Origin: Brachybacterium sp. Z12
Lineage (GTDB): Bacteria > Actinomycetota > Actinomycetes > Actinomycetales > Dermabacteraceae
Assembly: GCF_014400405.1 (NCBI RefSeq)
Contig: NZ_CP060496.1
Span: 2,108,001-2,172,000 of the forward strand
DNA: 64,000 nucleotides
Direction of reading: 5' to 3'
Shown: positions 36,759 to 47,955 of the stretch, piece after piece
Numbering within the stretch: position 1 is the first letter of the stretch
Layout of the letters: each line of letters begins with the position of its first letter
Position numbers and translations under genes: made by a program
The notes under the pieces: generated by a model
Told to the model about the DNA's origin: nothing
The model's input: the letters and a program-made list of their open reading frames with translations, nothing else
The model's database searches: none

Positions 36759-38885
36759 TCAGTCGCTGCGACCGCCCACGCTGGGCGTGTTCTTCTGAAC
36801 CGTCATCAGGAACTCGGTGTTCGACTGCGTCTTCTTGGTCCGCTCCATCAGCAGCTCGAGAGCCTGCTGCTGCTCGAGGGAGCCGAGCACACGGCGCAGC
36901 TTCCACATGATGGCCAGCTCATCCTTGCCCATGAGCGCCTCTTCACGGCGGGTGCCGGAGGCGTTGACATCCACAGCCGGGAAGATGCGCTTGTCCGCGA
37001 GGTGGCGGGACAGCCGCAGCTCCATGTTGCCGGTGCCCTTGAACTCCTCGAAGATGACCTCGTCCATCTTGGAGCCCGTCTCCACCAGGGCCGAGGCCAG
37101 GATGGTGAGCGAGCCGCCGTGCTCGATGTTGCGTGCCGCGCCGAAGAACCGCTTGGGCGGGTAGAGCGCGGAGGCATCCACACCGCCGGAGAGGATGCGC
37201 CCGGAGGCCGGGGCCGCGAGGTTGTAGGCACGGGAGAGGCGAGTGAGCGAGTCCAGCAGCACGACGACGTCGCGCCCCATCTCGACCAGGCGCTTGGCAC
37301 GCTCGATCGCGAGCTCGGCGACGATGGTGTGATCCGAGGCCGGGCGGTCGAAGGTGGAGGCGATGACCTCACCCTTGACCGTTCGCTGCATGTCGGTGAC
37401 CTCCTCGGGGCGCTCGTCGACGAGCACGACCATGAGGTGGACCTCGGGGTTGTTGGTGGTGATCGCGTTGGCGATCTGCTGCATGATGATCGTCTTGCCG
37501 GCCTTCGGGGGCGCGACGATGAGACCGCGCTGCCCCTTGCCGACCGGCGAGACCAGGTCGATCAGGCGCGGAGCGATGGCGTTCGGGGCGGTCTCCAGGC
37601 GGAGGCGCTCATCCGGGTACAGCGGCGTGAGCTTGCTGAAGTCGACGCGCTGACGGGCACGCTCGGGCGGCATCCCGTTGACGGTGTCGACCTGCACCAG
37701 CGCCGCGTACTTGCTCTGCTGGTTGCCGCCGCCCTTGCCGCGACGATTGCGGCCGCCGCCATGGTGCTGCTGCTGCTCGACGTGGTGGTCCTCGCCGTCA
37801 CGCGGCGTCTTCACCTGACCGGTGATCGCATCGCCCTTGCGCAGACCTGCACGCCGGACCTGGTTCATCGTCACGTAGACGTCGCTCGCGCCGGGCAGGT
37901 AGCCGGTGGTGCGCACGTAGGCGTTGTTGTCGCGGATGTCGAGGATGCCCGCGATAGTCATCAGCTCGTCGCCCTCGCGGGCACCGCCGTCGTTCTGCTG
38001 GCCGCCGTGGTCGTTCTGGCCGCCCTGATTGGTCTGGTTGCCCTGGCTGGACTGGCTGCGCTGGCCGCCCTGGTCGTTCGGGCCACCCTGGTCGTTCGGG
38101 CCGCCACGGCCGCGACGCTTGCGGTCGCGGGACCGGTTGCGGCTGCGGGAGCGACCGCGACGATCATCGTCGTAGCCGTCCCCGCCCTGGTCGTCGTCGC
38201 CCTCGCCGGAGCGGTCGGGCAGCTCGATGTCCTCGAGACGTCGGCGCTGATTGCTGCTCTGCTGGTTGCCACCCTGCTGGTTGCTGCGGCCACCGCGGCC
38301 GTGGTCGCGGCCGCCGTCCTGCTGGCCACCGTCCTGCTGGCCGTCATCCTGACGGGTCTCGGACTGCTGGTCGCGGTCCTGCGGGCTACGGGCCTGCTGG
38401 CCACGATCCTGCTGGCTGCGGTCCTGCTGGCTGCGGTCCTGCTGGCCGCGATCCTGCTGGCTGCGGGACTCGCCACGCTCGTCCTGGCGCTCGCGCGCAT
38501 CGCCGCGGTCCGGCAACTCGATGCCGAGCTCGGGGGCGGCGGAGTCCTGAGGCGCACCGCTCTGATTCGAGCGGCGCGAGCGGGACCGGCTGCGGGTGCT
38601 GGAGTCGTTCTGGTCCCGATCGGTCTCGCCCTGCGAAGACTGCGCAGGCTCGGCGGCCGGCGCGGACTGCTGGGCGGGAGCCTCGGCCTGCGCAGGGGCG
38701 TCGCCGCTGGCGGCCGGAGTGGAGGCGGCCTGTCCAGCAGAGGGCGATCCGCCCCCGCGGATCGCGTCGATCAGTTCGCTCTTGCGCAGACGGCGGGCGC
38801 CCTTGATGCCGATTTCGGCGGCCATGGCCTGCAGCTCGGGAAGCTTCTTCGCCGCAAGGTCTGCGCCGGAGGTGGTGTCGTTCAC
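36759..38885 (-). CDS. rho: Transcription termination factor Rho with large disordered N-terminal insertion
   Basis: RNA-dependent hexameric helicase that ends transcription. 708 residues against about 420 in Escherichia coli. An N-terminal Rho_N helix pair (about 1-45, LPELQAMAAEIGIKGARRLRK) is followed by about 270 residues of Gln, Asp, Arg, Gly and Asn-rich low complexity. The RNA-binding domain comes next (AGILDIRDNNAYVRTTGYL). The ATPase has Walker A VAPPKAGKT, then VLVDERPEEVTDM and LLDSLTRLSRAYN, with SGGVDASAL. GTG 38885 follows AGGAAGGA. Intact. Confidence 0.96.
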   Translation of the reverse strand: MNDTTSGADLAAKKLPELQAMAAEIGIKGARRLRKSELIDAIRGGGSPSAGQAASTPAASGDAPAQAEAPAQQSAPAAEPAQSSQGETDRDQNDSSTRSRSRSRRSNQSGAPQDSAAPELGIELPDRGDARERQDERGESRSQQDRGQQDRSQQDRSQQDRGQQARSPQDRDQQSETRQDDGQQDGGQQDGGRDHGRGGRSNQQGGNQQSSNQRRRLEDIELPDRSGEGDDDQGGDGYDDDRRGRSRSRNRSRDRKRRGRGGPNDQGGPNDQGGQRSQSSQGNQTNQGGQNDHGGQQNDGGAREGDELMTIAGILDIRDNNAYVRTTGYLPGASDVYVTMNQVRRAGLRKGDAITGQVKTPRDGEDHHVEQQQHHGGGRNRRGKGGGNQQSKYAALVQVDTVNGMPPERARQRVDFSKLTPLYPDERLRLETAPNAIAPRLIDLVSPVGKGQRGLIVAPPKAGKTIIMQQIANAITTNNPEVHLMVVLVDERPEEVTDMQRTVKGEVIASTFDRPASDHTIVAELAIERAKRLVEMGRDVVVLLDSLTRLSRAYNLAAPASGRILSGGVDASALYPPKRFFGAARNIEHGGSLTILASALVETGSKMDEVIFEEFKGTGNMELRLSRHLADKRIFPAVDVNASGTRREEALMGKDELAIMWKLRRVLGSLEQQQALELLMERTKKTQSNTEFLMTVQKNTPSVGGRSD
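38361..38465. repeat. Seven 15-bp tandem repeats inside rho
   Basis: Units such as GTCCTGCTGGCTGCG repeat seven times in register, coding on the minus strand for R-(S/G/D)-Q-Q-(D/A) pentapeptides. Copies differ at a few bases; the four at 38406-38465 are nearly identical, suggesting recent expansion. Confidence 0.8.
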
Positions 38886-39212
38886 CCGGGTTCCTTCCTG
38901 TCGAGCCGTTCTCGCCGGCTCTGTTCTGGTCTGGGTGCCGCGCAGCACCGGGAGCTCTTGGTCTCCGGGTGCTGCAGCAACTGGTCCGAGCAGGGTTCTC
39001 CCCACGATGCAAGGCATCCGCGGTCGGCCTGCCGGTGTGATTCGGGGTGCGCCAGCGCAGGTGCACGGGACCGCGGATCACAGAGTGAATGGTGCGCGTG
39101 GACCGTGCAGGGCACTTCTCAGGGGCACATCGGGACGCGGAGTTCTGCACACAGCATCCACGAGGGATCTGCGGCAGGGTTCAGCGGCGTGCGATGTCGC
39201 CTGGACGCAGGC
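38886..39212. other. Long leader of rho / downstream region of thrB
   Basis: 327 bp without a gene between thrB and rho. An imperfect hairpin has arms 38942-38954 and 38963-38975 (one mismatch). It lies within 90 bp of the rho start and would form in the rho leader RNA. Rho autoregulation through its leader is known in other bacteria; here it is only suggested by the length. Confidence 0.45.
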
Positions 39213-40126
39213 TCAACCTACCACAGGGGCAGAGGGAACTTCCCGCAGCGGCACCTCGGCGATCCGCCAGGCGGTGGGATCGGCGACGAAGCGTCGCACC
39301 AGCGGGGCGAGGTCGCTGCGATGGCCGGACAGCACCAGCACCGAGGGCCCTGCACCCGAGACCACGGCGGGGTGGCCCTCACGGCGCAGCACCCTCATCA
39401 GCTCGATGCTCTCGGGCATGCCCGGCGCGCGCTGTTCCTGGTGGAGGCGGTCTTCGGTCGCCTCCAGCAGCAGCTCGGGGGCCCCGGCGAGGGCGTGGAC
39501 GAGCAGCGCCGCCCGGGAGGCGTTGTGCACCGCGTCGGCATGCGGGACCTGCTCGGGCAGCAATCCGCGCGCCTGGTGGGTGGAGAGCGTCGCGCTCGGC
39601 AGCAGCACCACGGGACGCAGCACTCCATCGGCGCAGGACAGCGGCACCGCACGCGCGGCGCCGCCCTCCATCCAGGACAGCACCACCCCGCCCATGAGGG
39701 CCGGCGCGGCGTTGTCGGGATGGCCCTCGAACTCGGTCGCGAGCTGCAAGATGGTGGGATCGTCCAGTGCGCGGGGGTCGGAGATCATCCCTCGGGCGAG
39801 CAAAAGACCGGCGACGGTCGCAGCAGCGCTCGAGCCGAGGCCTCGGCCGTGCGGGATGCGGTTGACCGCGTGCAGCCGCAGGCCGGTCTGCGGCGCTCCG
39901 GCATGGTCCAGTCCACGGCGCAGCGCCCGCACCACCAGGTGGCCCTCACCCTCGGGCAGATTGCCGGAGCCCTCCCCTGGACCTCGATCTCCACCGACCC
40001 GGTGGTCGCCTCGACGCTGAGCTCATCGCACAGGTCGAGCGCGAGGCCGAGGGTGTCGAAGCCGGGGCCGAGGTTCGCCGAGGTCGCAGGGACCTGGACA
40101 GCCACCTGGGTGTTCTGGATCCTCAC
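39213..40126 (-). CDS. thrB: Homoserine kinase ThrB, one frameshift
   Basis: Phosphorylates homoserine with ATP (GHMP kinase). 304 residues after repair. [18 protein letters not shown] at the start, the ATP loop [18 protein letters not shown], and [11 protein letters not shown] near the end. A G5 run is read as four at 39974-39977. GTG 40126 overlaps the thrC stop, so it is coupled. Confidence 0.95.
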
Positions 40127-41181
40127 AGGCCGATGGCCTCCGCTGCGGCGGCGATGTCCACCGGCACCACGGTCGGGGTCAGATCGTGCTGGGTCATCGC
40201 GGTGTCGATGTCCTTCAGCCCGTTGCCGGTGACGGTGATCGCGATCGTCGCACCGGTCGGGACCAGCCCGCGCTCGGACTGCTGCAGCAGCCCGGCGACG
40301 CCGGCCGCGGAAGCGGGCTCGACGAAGATGCCGACCTCTGCTGCGAGCAGCTTCTGAGCGTCGAGGATCTGCTGATCGGTGACCGAGTTGATGAGGCCGC
40401 CGGAGTCGTCGCGGGCTTCCACGGCGAGGTTCCAGGACGCCGGGGCGCCGATGCGGATCGCGGTGGCGATGGTCTCGGGATCCGCGATCGGATGGCCTGC
40501 GACGAACGGCGCGGAACCGGCGGCCTGGAAGCCCCACATCTGCGGCAGCGAGTCGGTGATGCCCGCCTCGCGGTACTCGCGGTAGCCCATCCAGTAGGCG
40601 GAGATGTTGCCGGCGTTACCGACGGGGAGGATGTGGATGTCGGGGGCCCTCCCCAGGGCATCGCTCACCTCGAAGGCGGCTGTCTTCTGGCCCTGGAGGC
40701 GGTAGGGGTTCACCGAGTTCACGAGCTCGATCGGGTGTTCGGCGTCGAGCTTGCGTGCGATCTCGAGGCAGTCATCGAAGTTGCCATCGACCTGGATCAG
40801 CTTGGCGCCGTGCACCACGGCCTGGGCGAGCTTGCCCGCTGCGATCTTCCCCTGGGGCAGGAGCACCGCGCAGGTCAGACCGGCCGCGGTGGCGTACGCC
40901 GCGGCGGAGGCGCTGGTGTTTCCGGTCGAGGCGCAGACGACGGCGGTGGCTCCGTCGTTGAGCGCCTTGGACATCGCCGAGACCATGCCGCGGTCCTTGA
41001 AGGACCCGGTCGGGTTCATGCCCTCGACCTTGACGTGGACGTCGGCGCCGACAGCCTTGGACAGAGCCGGGGCGTGCACCAGCGGGGTGCCTCCCTCGCC
41101 GAGGGTCAGCAGGGTGTCGTTCTCGCTGAACGGGAGGTGCTCGAGATATTCGGCGAGGACGCCGCGCCACTGATGTGCCAT
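40123..41181 (-). CDS. thrC: Threonine synthase
   Basis: PLP enzyme converting O-phosphohomoserine to threonine. 352 residues, intact. PLP lysine in [31 protein letters not shown], and the phosphate-binding loop [12 protein letters not shown]. The short class found in Actinobacteria. Lies 4 bp after hom. Confidence 0.96.
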   Translation of the reverse strand: MAHQWRGVLAEYLEHLPFSENDTLLTLGEGGTPLVHAPALSKAVGADVHVKVEGMNPTGSFKDRGMVSAMSKALNDGATAVVCASTGNTSASAAAYATAAGLTCAVLLPQGKIAAGKLAQAVVHGAKLIQVDGNFDDCLEIARKLDAEHPIELVNSVNPYRLQGQKTAAFEVSDALGRAPDIHILPVGNAGNISAYWMGYREYREAGITDSLPQMWGFQAAGSAPFVAGHPIADPETIATAIRIGAPASWNLAVEARDDSGGLINSVTDQQILDAQKLLAAEVGIFVEPASAAGVAGLLQQSERGLVPTGATIAITVTGNGLKDIDTAMTQHDLTPTVVPVDIAAAAEAIGL

Positions 41182-41185
41182 TTGG

Positions 41186-42534
41186 TCATTCTCCTTCGAT
41201 GCGCAGGACGGAATCGATGCTCAGCACCGTGGCGGTGGAGGAGAACACGTCCAATGACGCGGTCATCGCGGACTCCAGCGCCCGATGGGTGCTGATGCCG
41301 ATGTGGGCGCGGACCTGTTCTCCCTCCTCGCGATGCTCCTCGAGCAGTTCCTGATGGATGGTCGAGATGGAGATCCCGTAGCTCGAGAGGGTGCCCGCGA
41401 TCTCGGCGAGCACGCCGGGACGGTCCTGCACGGTCAGCGAGATGTAGAAGGCGCTGCGCAGCTCGTCGAGCGGGATCGACTCGAGCTCTGCGTAGCGGGA
41501 TTCGCGGGGCCCCACTCCCCCGTGCACGCGAGCGCGCGCGGCGGAGACCACGTCGCCGAGGATCGCGGAGGCGGTCGGTGCACCCCGGCGCCCTGGCCGT
41601 AGAACATCAGCGACCCTGCGGCGTCCGCCTCGATGAACACGGCGTTGTACGCCTCGGCGACGGAGGCCAGCGGGTGCTCGTCGGGGATCAGCGCCGGGTA
41701 GACGCGGGCGGAGATCCTCTCGCCGCCCTCCTCCTCGATGCGCTCCACGATGGAGAGCAGCTTGATGGTGCGCCCCATCCGTGCTGCTGCGGCGATGTCC
41801 TGCGCGGTGACCGCGGTGATCCCCTCGCAGTGCACGTCGGCCAGGCGCACCCTGCTGTGGAACGCCAGCGAGGCGAGGATCGAGGCTTTCGCCGCGGCGT
41901 CATGGCCCTCGACGTCTGCCGTCGGATCCGCTTCGGCGTATCCCAGCTCCTGCGCGGTGGCCAGTGCGTCGTCGAAGCTCGCTCCGGAGCGGGTCATGGC
42001 GTCGAGGATGTAGTTCGTGGTGCCGTTGACGATCCCGAGCACGCGCTGGATCCGGTCACCGGCGAGGGATTCGCGCACCGGGCGCACCAGCGGGATCGCC
42101 CCGGCGACGGCGGCCTCGAAGTAGAGGTCCACCCCGTGGGCGTCTGCGGCCTCGTAGAGCGAGGCGCCGTCCTGGGCGAGCAGCGCCTTGTTCGCGGTCA
42201 CCACGCTGGCGCCGTGGGCCATGGCGTCCAGCAGCAGCGATCGCGCCGGCTCGATTCCGCCCATGACTTCGATGACCAGATCCGCCTCGCGCACCAGGCG
42301 CTCCGCATCGTCTGTGAGCAGGTGCGCGGGCACGTGCTCACCGCGATCGCGGCCCAGTTCGCGAACGGCCACACCGGTCACCTCGAGCCGGCCGCCGATC
42401 CGGTGGGCGAGCTCGCTCCCCTGCTGGGAGATCAGACGCAGCACCTCGGTGCCGACGGTGCCGGCGCCGAGGACGGCGACACGGAGGATCGGGAGGCCCG
42501 GGGAGGCCGGGCTGCCGGAGTGGTGCAGTGACAT
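41186..42534 (-). CDS. hom: Homoserine dehydrogenase with C-terminal ACT domain, one frameshift
   Basis: Reduces aspartate semialdehyde to homoserine. 449 residues. The NAD(P) fold starts [16 protein letters not shown], the catalytic core has [12 protein letters not shown] and [19 protein letters not shown], and an ACT domain (about 365-445, [20 protein letters not shown]) should give threonine feedback control. A G5 run is read as four at 41583-41586. Confidence 0.95.
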
Positions 42535-42657
42535 CTGCGAGGTGGTCCTTCCACGGGGTCCGACGGGCGGGCTGAGATGGGCCCTCGCACTGTAGTCGAG
42601 GGCGGGGGCGTCCTGTGACCCTGCATGAACGTTTGCGACGGGCGGGCGGCGGGAAGA

Positions 42658-44068
42658 TCAGCCCACGTCGAGACCGAGCAGATCCTCCTCCGTCTCCCGA
42701 CGGATCAGGGTGCGGATCTCGCCATCGCGCACCGCGACCACCGGCGGGCGCGGGACGTGATTGTAGTTCGAGGCCAGGGAGTAGCAGTAGGCCCCCGTGA
42801 CAGGCACCGAGATCAGGTCGCCGGTGCGCACGTCACCGGGAAGGTACTCGTCCTTGACCACGATGTCGCCGCTCTCGCAGTGCTTGCCGACCACGCGCAC
42901 CACCTCGGGGCTGGCGTCGGAGACCCTGCCGGTGAGCAAGCATGAGTAGTCGGCGTCGTAGAGCGCGGTGCGCACGTTGTCGCTCATGCCGCCGTCGACC
43001 GAGACGTAGAGACGATGGTGCGGACCGCCCAGGCGGACGTCCTTGATCGTGCCCACCGAGTACAGGGTCTGGGTGGACGGCCCCGCGATGGCGCGGCCCG
43101 GCTCGAAGGACAGGTGCGGCACCTCGAGCTCGAGTTCTCGGCACTGGCGCACGACGATCTCGGCGATGCCGCCGGCGAGGGTCTCGGGGCTCTGCGGGGT
43201 GTGCTGGGAGTTGTACATGACGCCGAAGCCGCCGCCGAGGTCGAGCTGGTCGATGGTGTGCGCGAGCTCGTCCCGGACCTGGGCGACCAGTCCGAGCACA
43301 CGGCGTGCCGCGACGTCGAAGCCGCCGGTGTCGAAGATCTGGGACCCGATGTGGGAATGCAGCCCCACCAGGTCCAGCCGCGACGCGGCGAGCGTGCGGC
43401 GCACGGCCTCGAGGGCGTCTCCCCGGTGAGCGAGAGCCCGAACTTCTGGTCCTCGTGGGCGGTGGCGATGAACTCGTGGGTGTGCGCCTCGACGCCCGTG
43501 GTCACGCGCAGCATGACGGCGGCACGCAGGTCGAGCTCCTCGGCGATCGCGTCGACCCTGCCGATCTCGTCGAGGGAGTCGATCACGATGCGTCCCACCC
43601 CGGCCTCGAGGGCGCGGCGGATCTCAGCATCGGACTTGTTGTTCCCGTGCAGCGCGATCCGCGCCGTGGGAAGCCTGCGCGCAGCGCGACGGCGAGCTCG
43701 CCGCCGGTGCAGACGTCGAGGCCGAGCCCGTCCTGCTCGACCCAGCGGGCGACCGCGCCGCACAGGAAGGCCTTGCCCGCGTAGTAGACGTCGGCGCCGG
43801 CGTGGGGTGCGAAGGCCTCGGCGAAGGCGTCGCGGAAGGCGCGGGCCCGGTGCCGGAAGTCGTCCTCGTCGAGGATGAAGGCAGGGGTGCCCACCTCCTC
43901 GGCGATGCGATGCACGTCCACCCCGCCGACCTCGACAGAGCCCTCGGCGCTGCGGGCGGTGGTCCGCGACCACAGGCCGTCGATCAGGGTGTTCACATCG
44001 GTCGGGTAGGGCAGCCAGGTGGGGGCCGCATCGTTGCCGTGGAGGGCTCCGGCCTCGTGGGCGCGCAT
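42658..44068 (-). CDS. lysA: Diaminopimelate decarboxylase, two frameshifts
   Basis: PLP enzyme forming lysine from meso-diaminopimelate. 470 residues. PLP lysine in [34 protein letters not shown], the glycine loop LDLGGGFGV, and [11 protein letters not shown]. Runs are one base short at 43668-43670 and 43421-43424. ATG 44068 has AGGAGCAG upstream. It precedes hom, as in other actinobacteria, though argS is not upstream here. Confidence 0.95.
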
Positions 44069-44396
44069 ATCTGCTCCTGGTCTCGCACATCCGCCCCGGC
44101 GCAGCGGCCGGAGGGTCGCGCCGTCGGCGCCCTCCGAGCGTAGGCGGCGGGCGAGCGCCGACGCAGTTCCGTCCGCTCCGCGAACGCCGTCGCAGCGGTG
44201 TCCTTCCACCCGGTCGGGCACTGTCCGCGCAGGTCAGAACCCCAGCTCAGGTGACGAGGGCGGGACCTCCGCACGGTCCGGGTGATCGATCGCACTTGAT
44301 AGTGTCGAGGTAACGCGCGAGAGCCGACCGCCATCGCCCTCCGGCGTCCGGCGCGGCTCCTCGCGCTCTCATACGAATCGACGCGAAGGAGATCCG
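44069..44396. other. Divergent intergenic region lysA / otsAB
   Basis: 328 bp without a gene, holding promoters for both directions. A GATAGT hexamer at 44298-44303 could be the otsAB -10 element, with no clear -35. The GAAGGAGAT ribosome binding site of otsAB is at 44385-44393. I see no RNA gene or riboswitch. Confidence 0.45.
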
Positions 44397-46678
44397 GTGC
44401 CCTCAGCATCTTCCACCCAGCACGGTCAGCGCCAGCACGAGCTGGTGGTGGTCGCCAATCGACTTCCGGTGGACTCGCGGACCCTCCCTGATGGCGCCAC
44501 CGAATGGGTGACCAGCCCCGGCGGTCTGGTCACGGCCATGGAATCGGTGATGCGCACCGTCGACTCGGGCGCCTGGGTGGGGTGGGGCGGCTCCGCCGGG
44601 GAGGCTGCGGACCCCTTCGACGCGGACGGCATGAGCCTGTACCCGGTGCGTCTGGACCAAGAGGACATCGAGCGGTTCTACGAGGGCTTCTCCAACGCCA
44701 CCCTGTGGCCGCTGTACCACGACGTCATCGTCGATCCGGAGTTCCACCGCGGCTGGTGGGACACCTATCTCTCCGCGAACCGGCGCTTCGCGGAGACCGC
44801 CGCCCCGGTGGCCTCACCCGGCGGCACGATCTGGGTGCACGACTACCAGCTCCAGCTGGTACCGCAGATGATCCGTGCTAAGCGCAGCGATGTGCGGATC
44901 GGGTTCTTCAACCACATCCCCTTCCCCTCGGTGGAGCTGTTCTCCCAGCTGCCCAAGCGCAACTCGATCCTGCGGGGTCTGCTCGGCTCGGACCTGCTCG
45001 GCTTCCAGCGCGAGAGCGATTCCCTGAACTTCGTCTCGGCGGTGCGGAAGCTGCTGGGCTACCACGTCGAGGGGATGACGATCTTCGTCCCCGGCCTCGG
45101 TGCCGCTCCGGTGCGCGAGGTCGAGGTCCAGACCTTCCCGATCTCGATCGACTCCGCCGCCGTCTCCGCCCCACCGAGGATCCGGAGATCCGCGAGCGCG
45201 CTATCCAGCTGCGCCGCGACCTGGGCGATCCGGAGAAGGTCGTGCTCGGGGTGGACCGGCTCGACTACACCAAGGGCATCCGGCATCGCCTCAAGGCCTG
45301 GGGCGAGCTGCTGGACGACGGGTCCATCGACCCGCACGAGACCGTCATGATCCAGGTCGCGACCCCGTCGCGGGAACGGGTGGAGGCCTACCGTCAGCTG
45401 CGCGACGAGGTCGAGCTGACCGTGGGGCGGATCAACGGCGAGCACGCCCCGATCGGGCGCCCAGCGGTCTCGTACCAGCATCATTCCTTCAACCGCCGGG
45501 ACATGACGGCGCTGTTCATGGCGGCTGATGTGGTGCTGGTGACGGCGCTGCGGGACGGCATGAACCTGGTGGCCAAGGAGTATGTCGCCTCGCGACCCGA
45601 TCTGCATGGCGTCCTCGTGCTCAGCGAGTTCGCGGGCGCCGCGGACGAGCTGCGCGCCGCGGTGCTGGTGAACCCGCACGACATCGACGAGTTGAAGTCG
45701 GCGATTCTGCGGTCGCTGGCCATGCCTGCCGAGGAGCAGGAGGAGGCGATGCGCTCCCTGCGCCACCAGGTGATGGAGCATGACGTGCAGACCTGGGCAC
45801 ACAACTTCCTCCAGCAGCTCGAGGAGTCGGGCACTCCGGAGCAGGTGGTCACTCCGACCGTCCACCTGACCGGAGACACCCCGAGCGAGGCCGGTGCCGT
45901 CGATGCCGCGCTCACACAGTTCTCCGAGGTGCCGCGGCTGCTGATCGCCTCGGACTTCGACGGGGTGATCGCCCCGATCGTCGCGGATCGAGATGCGGTC
46001 CAGCCCGACGCTCCGGCGCTCGGCGCGCTGCGGGAGCTCTCGGAGCTGCCCGGCGTCGCCGTGGCGCTGGTCTCGGGCCGGGCGCTGGCCGACCTGGATT
46101 CCCATACGCGCATGCCCAGCTCGGTGGTGCTGGTGGGCTCGCACGGCGCGGAGGTCGGCGCGCTCCCGCCGTGGATGCAGTCCGAGGTGCTGGACAAGTC
46201 CGCCCTGGCGATGTCACCGGAGAAGGAGGAGCTGCTCGCCTCGATCACCACGACCCTGCGCCGGATCGCGCGCGCCCATCCGGGCACGGAGGTGGAGACC
46301 AAGCCGACCGCCGCAGTGCTGCACACACGCAATGCGAAGGGACGCGGCAGCATCAACGCCACCGACTCCGCTCTCGAGTACGCGATGACCCTGCCCGATG
46401 TCACGGTGACCCCGGGCAAGGAGGTCATCGAGTTCGCGGTGGTCCCCACCTCGAAGGGCGTGGCGGTCGACACCCTGGCGCGGGCGAGCGCCGCCGATGC
46501 CTGGCTCTACCTGGGCGATGACGTGACCGACGAGTCCGTCTTCGCTCAGCTCGGCGAGAGCGACCTGGGGATCAAGGTGGGCGGCGGCGACACCGCCGCA
46601 CGACTGCGGATCGCGGACACCGAGGCGGTCCGGGGCGTGCTGAAGCGACTGCTCGAGCTGCGCGGCGAGAAGAACTGA
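44397..46678 (+). CDS. Bifunctional trehalose-6-phosphate synthase/phosphatase (OtsA-OtsB fusion), one frameshift
   Basis: Makes trehalose from UDP- or ADP-glucose and glucose-6-phosphate. 760 residues. The GT20 synthase (about 10-485) has [34 protein letters not shown] and [12 protein letters not shown]. The HAD phosphatase (about 505-755) has [10 protein letters not shown] (nucleophile Asp), VSGRALADL and [11 protein letters not shown]5 run is read as four at 45169-45172. GTG 44397 follows GAAGGAGATCC. Both halves keep their catalytic residues. It could be a two-step enzyme with channelling. Confidence 0.93.
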
Positions 46679-46696
46679 CCGTCCCACCCGGACAAG

Positions 46697-46740
46697 GGAA
46701 GAGCCGGGGCATCGTCTCTCGACGATGCCCCGGCTCTTCC
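46697..46740. terminator. Bidirectional hairpin between otsAB and tRNA-Arg
   Basis: A perfect 20-bp stem (46697-46716 and 46721-46740), loop TCTC, between the otsAB stop and the 3' end of the leftward tRNA gene. It can serve both transcripts. Confidence 0.85.
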
Positions 46741-46743
46741 TCT

Positions 46744-46819
46744 TGGTGCCCGCGACAGGATTCGAACCTACGACCTTCCGCTCCGGAGGCGGACGCTCTA
46801 TCCACTGAGCTACGCGGGC
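46744..46819 (-). tRNA. tRNA-Arg (anticodon CCG)
   Basis: A cloverleaf on the minus strand: acceptor GCCCGCG pairs with CGCGGGC, D arm GCTCAGTGGATAGAGC, anticodon stem TCCGC/GCGGA with loop CTCCGGA, and T loop GTTCGAATC. Anticodon CCG reads CGG. CCA is encoded. Confidence 0.96.
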
Positions 46820-46900
46820 CGACCACGAAAGTCTAGCAACACCTCGGCGCGAGGGACGACCCTGCCCGCGGCGCGGACGGCGGTTGTGAGCGGGACCTCA

Positions 46901-47955
46901 TCACAGCAGCGGCAGCTGGGCCCCGTGGAGCACTGCAGAGGGGTCCGCGGCGATGCCGAGCCCGCTGGGCTCCGCTCCCGAGCGCACCAGCAGGTCACCG
47001 ACCGCGGCGATCATCGCCCCGTTGTCGGTGCACAGCCTCGGCGGCGGGATGCGCAGCTCGATGCCGGTCTCATCGCACTTCTCCTGCGCCACCGCGCGCA
47101 GGCGAGCATTGGCGGCGACCCCGCCGACGATGACCAGGGTGTCCAGTCCGCGTTCGCGCACCGCGCGCACGGACTTCTTGACCAGCACGTCCACCACGGC
47201 CTGCTCGAAGGAGGCGGCGATGTCCGCGACCGGCACCGGTTCGCCGGCGCGCTCGAGGGTCTCGACGGTGCGGGCGACAGCGGTCTTGAGCCCGGAGAAG
47301 GAGAAGGTGTACGGCGCATCGCCTTGGCGGAGCATCGCCCGCGGGAAGGAGAAGGCGGTGGGGTCACCCTCGAGCGCGGCGCGCGAGATGACCGGGCCGC
47401 CCGGGTAGCCGAGCCCGAGCAGGCGAGCCACCTTGTCGAACGCCTCGCCCGCGGCGTCGTCCAGGGTGTCGCCGAGGTGCTCGATCGGGTCGCGGACGAG
47501 ATCGCCGACGGCCAGGATCGAGGTGTGGCCGCCGGAGACGATCAGCACGATGCTGCGCTCCGGCAGCGGACCGTGCTCGAGGATGTCCGCCGCAGCGTGG
47601 CCCGCCAGGTGGTGCACGCCGTAGAGCGGGGTGTCGAGCGACCAGGCGATCGCCTTCGCAGCGGCGAGGCCGACGTGCACGGCGGTGGCGAGGCCGGGGC
47701 CCGAGGTCACGGCGACATGGGTGATGTCCTCGCGCTGCACGCCTGCGTCGTCGAGGGCGAGCTGCAGGGTGGGGACGACCGCATCGAGGTGGGCACGGGC
47801 GGCGATCTCGGGGACCACTCCCCGAAGTCGGCGTGCTGTGCGGCGCTCGAGGCGAGCCCCTGCCCCAGGAGCCTGCCCTCGGAGACGATGCCGAAGCCCG
47901 TCTCGTCGCAGGACGACTCGACGCCGAGGACGATCGGGGCCGACGTGGTCGTCAC
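46901..47955 (-). CDS. tsaD: tRNA N6-adenosine threonylcarbamoyltransferase TsaD, one frameshift
   Basis: Transfers the threonylcarbamoyl group to A37 of ANN-decoding tRNAs. 351 residues. N-terminus [14 protein letters not shown], metal histidines in [18 protein letters not shown] and [12 protein letters not shown]5 run is read as four at 47820-47823; repair gives [18 protein letters not shown] start overlaps the stop of the M23 peptidase gene. The usual partners tsaB, tsaE and rimI are not adjacent; tsaC lies 16 kb away. Confidence 0.95.
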
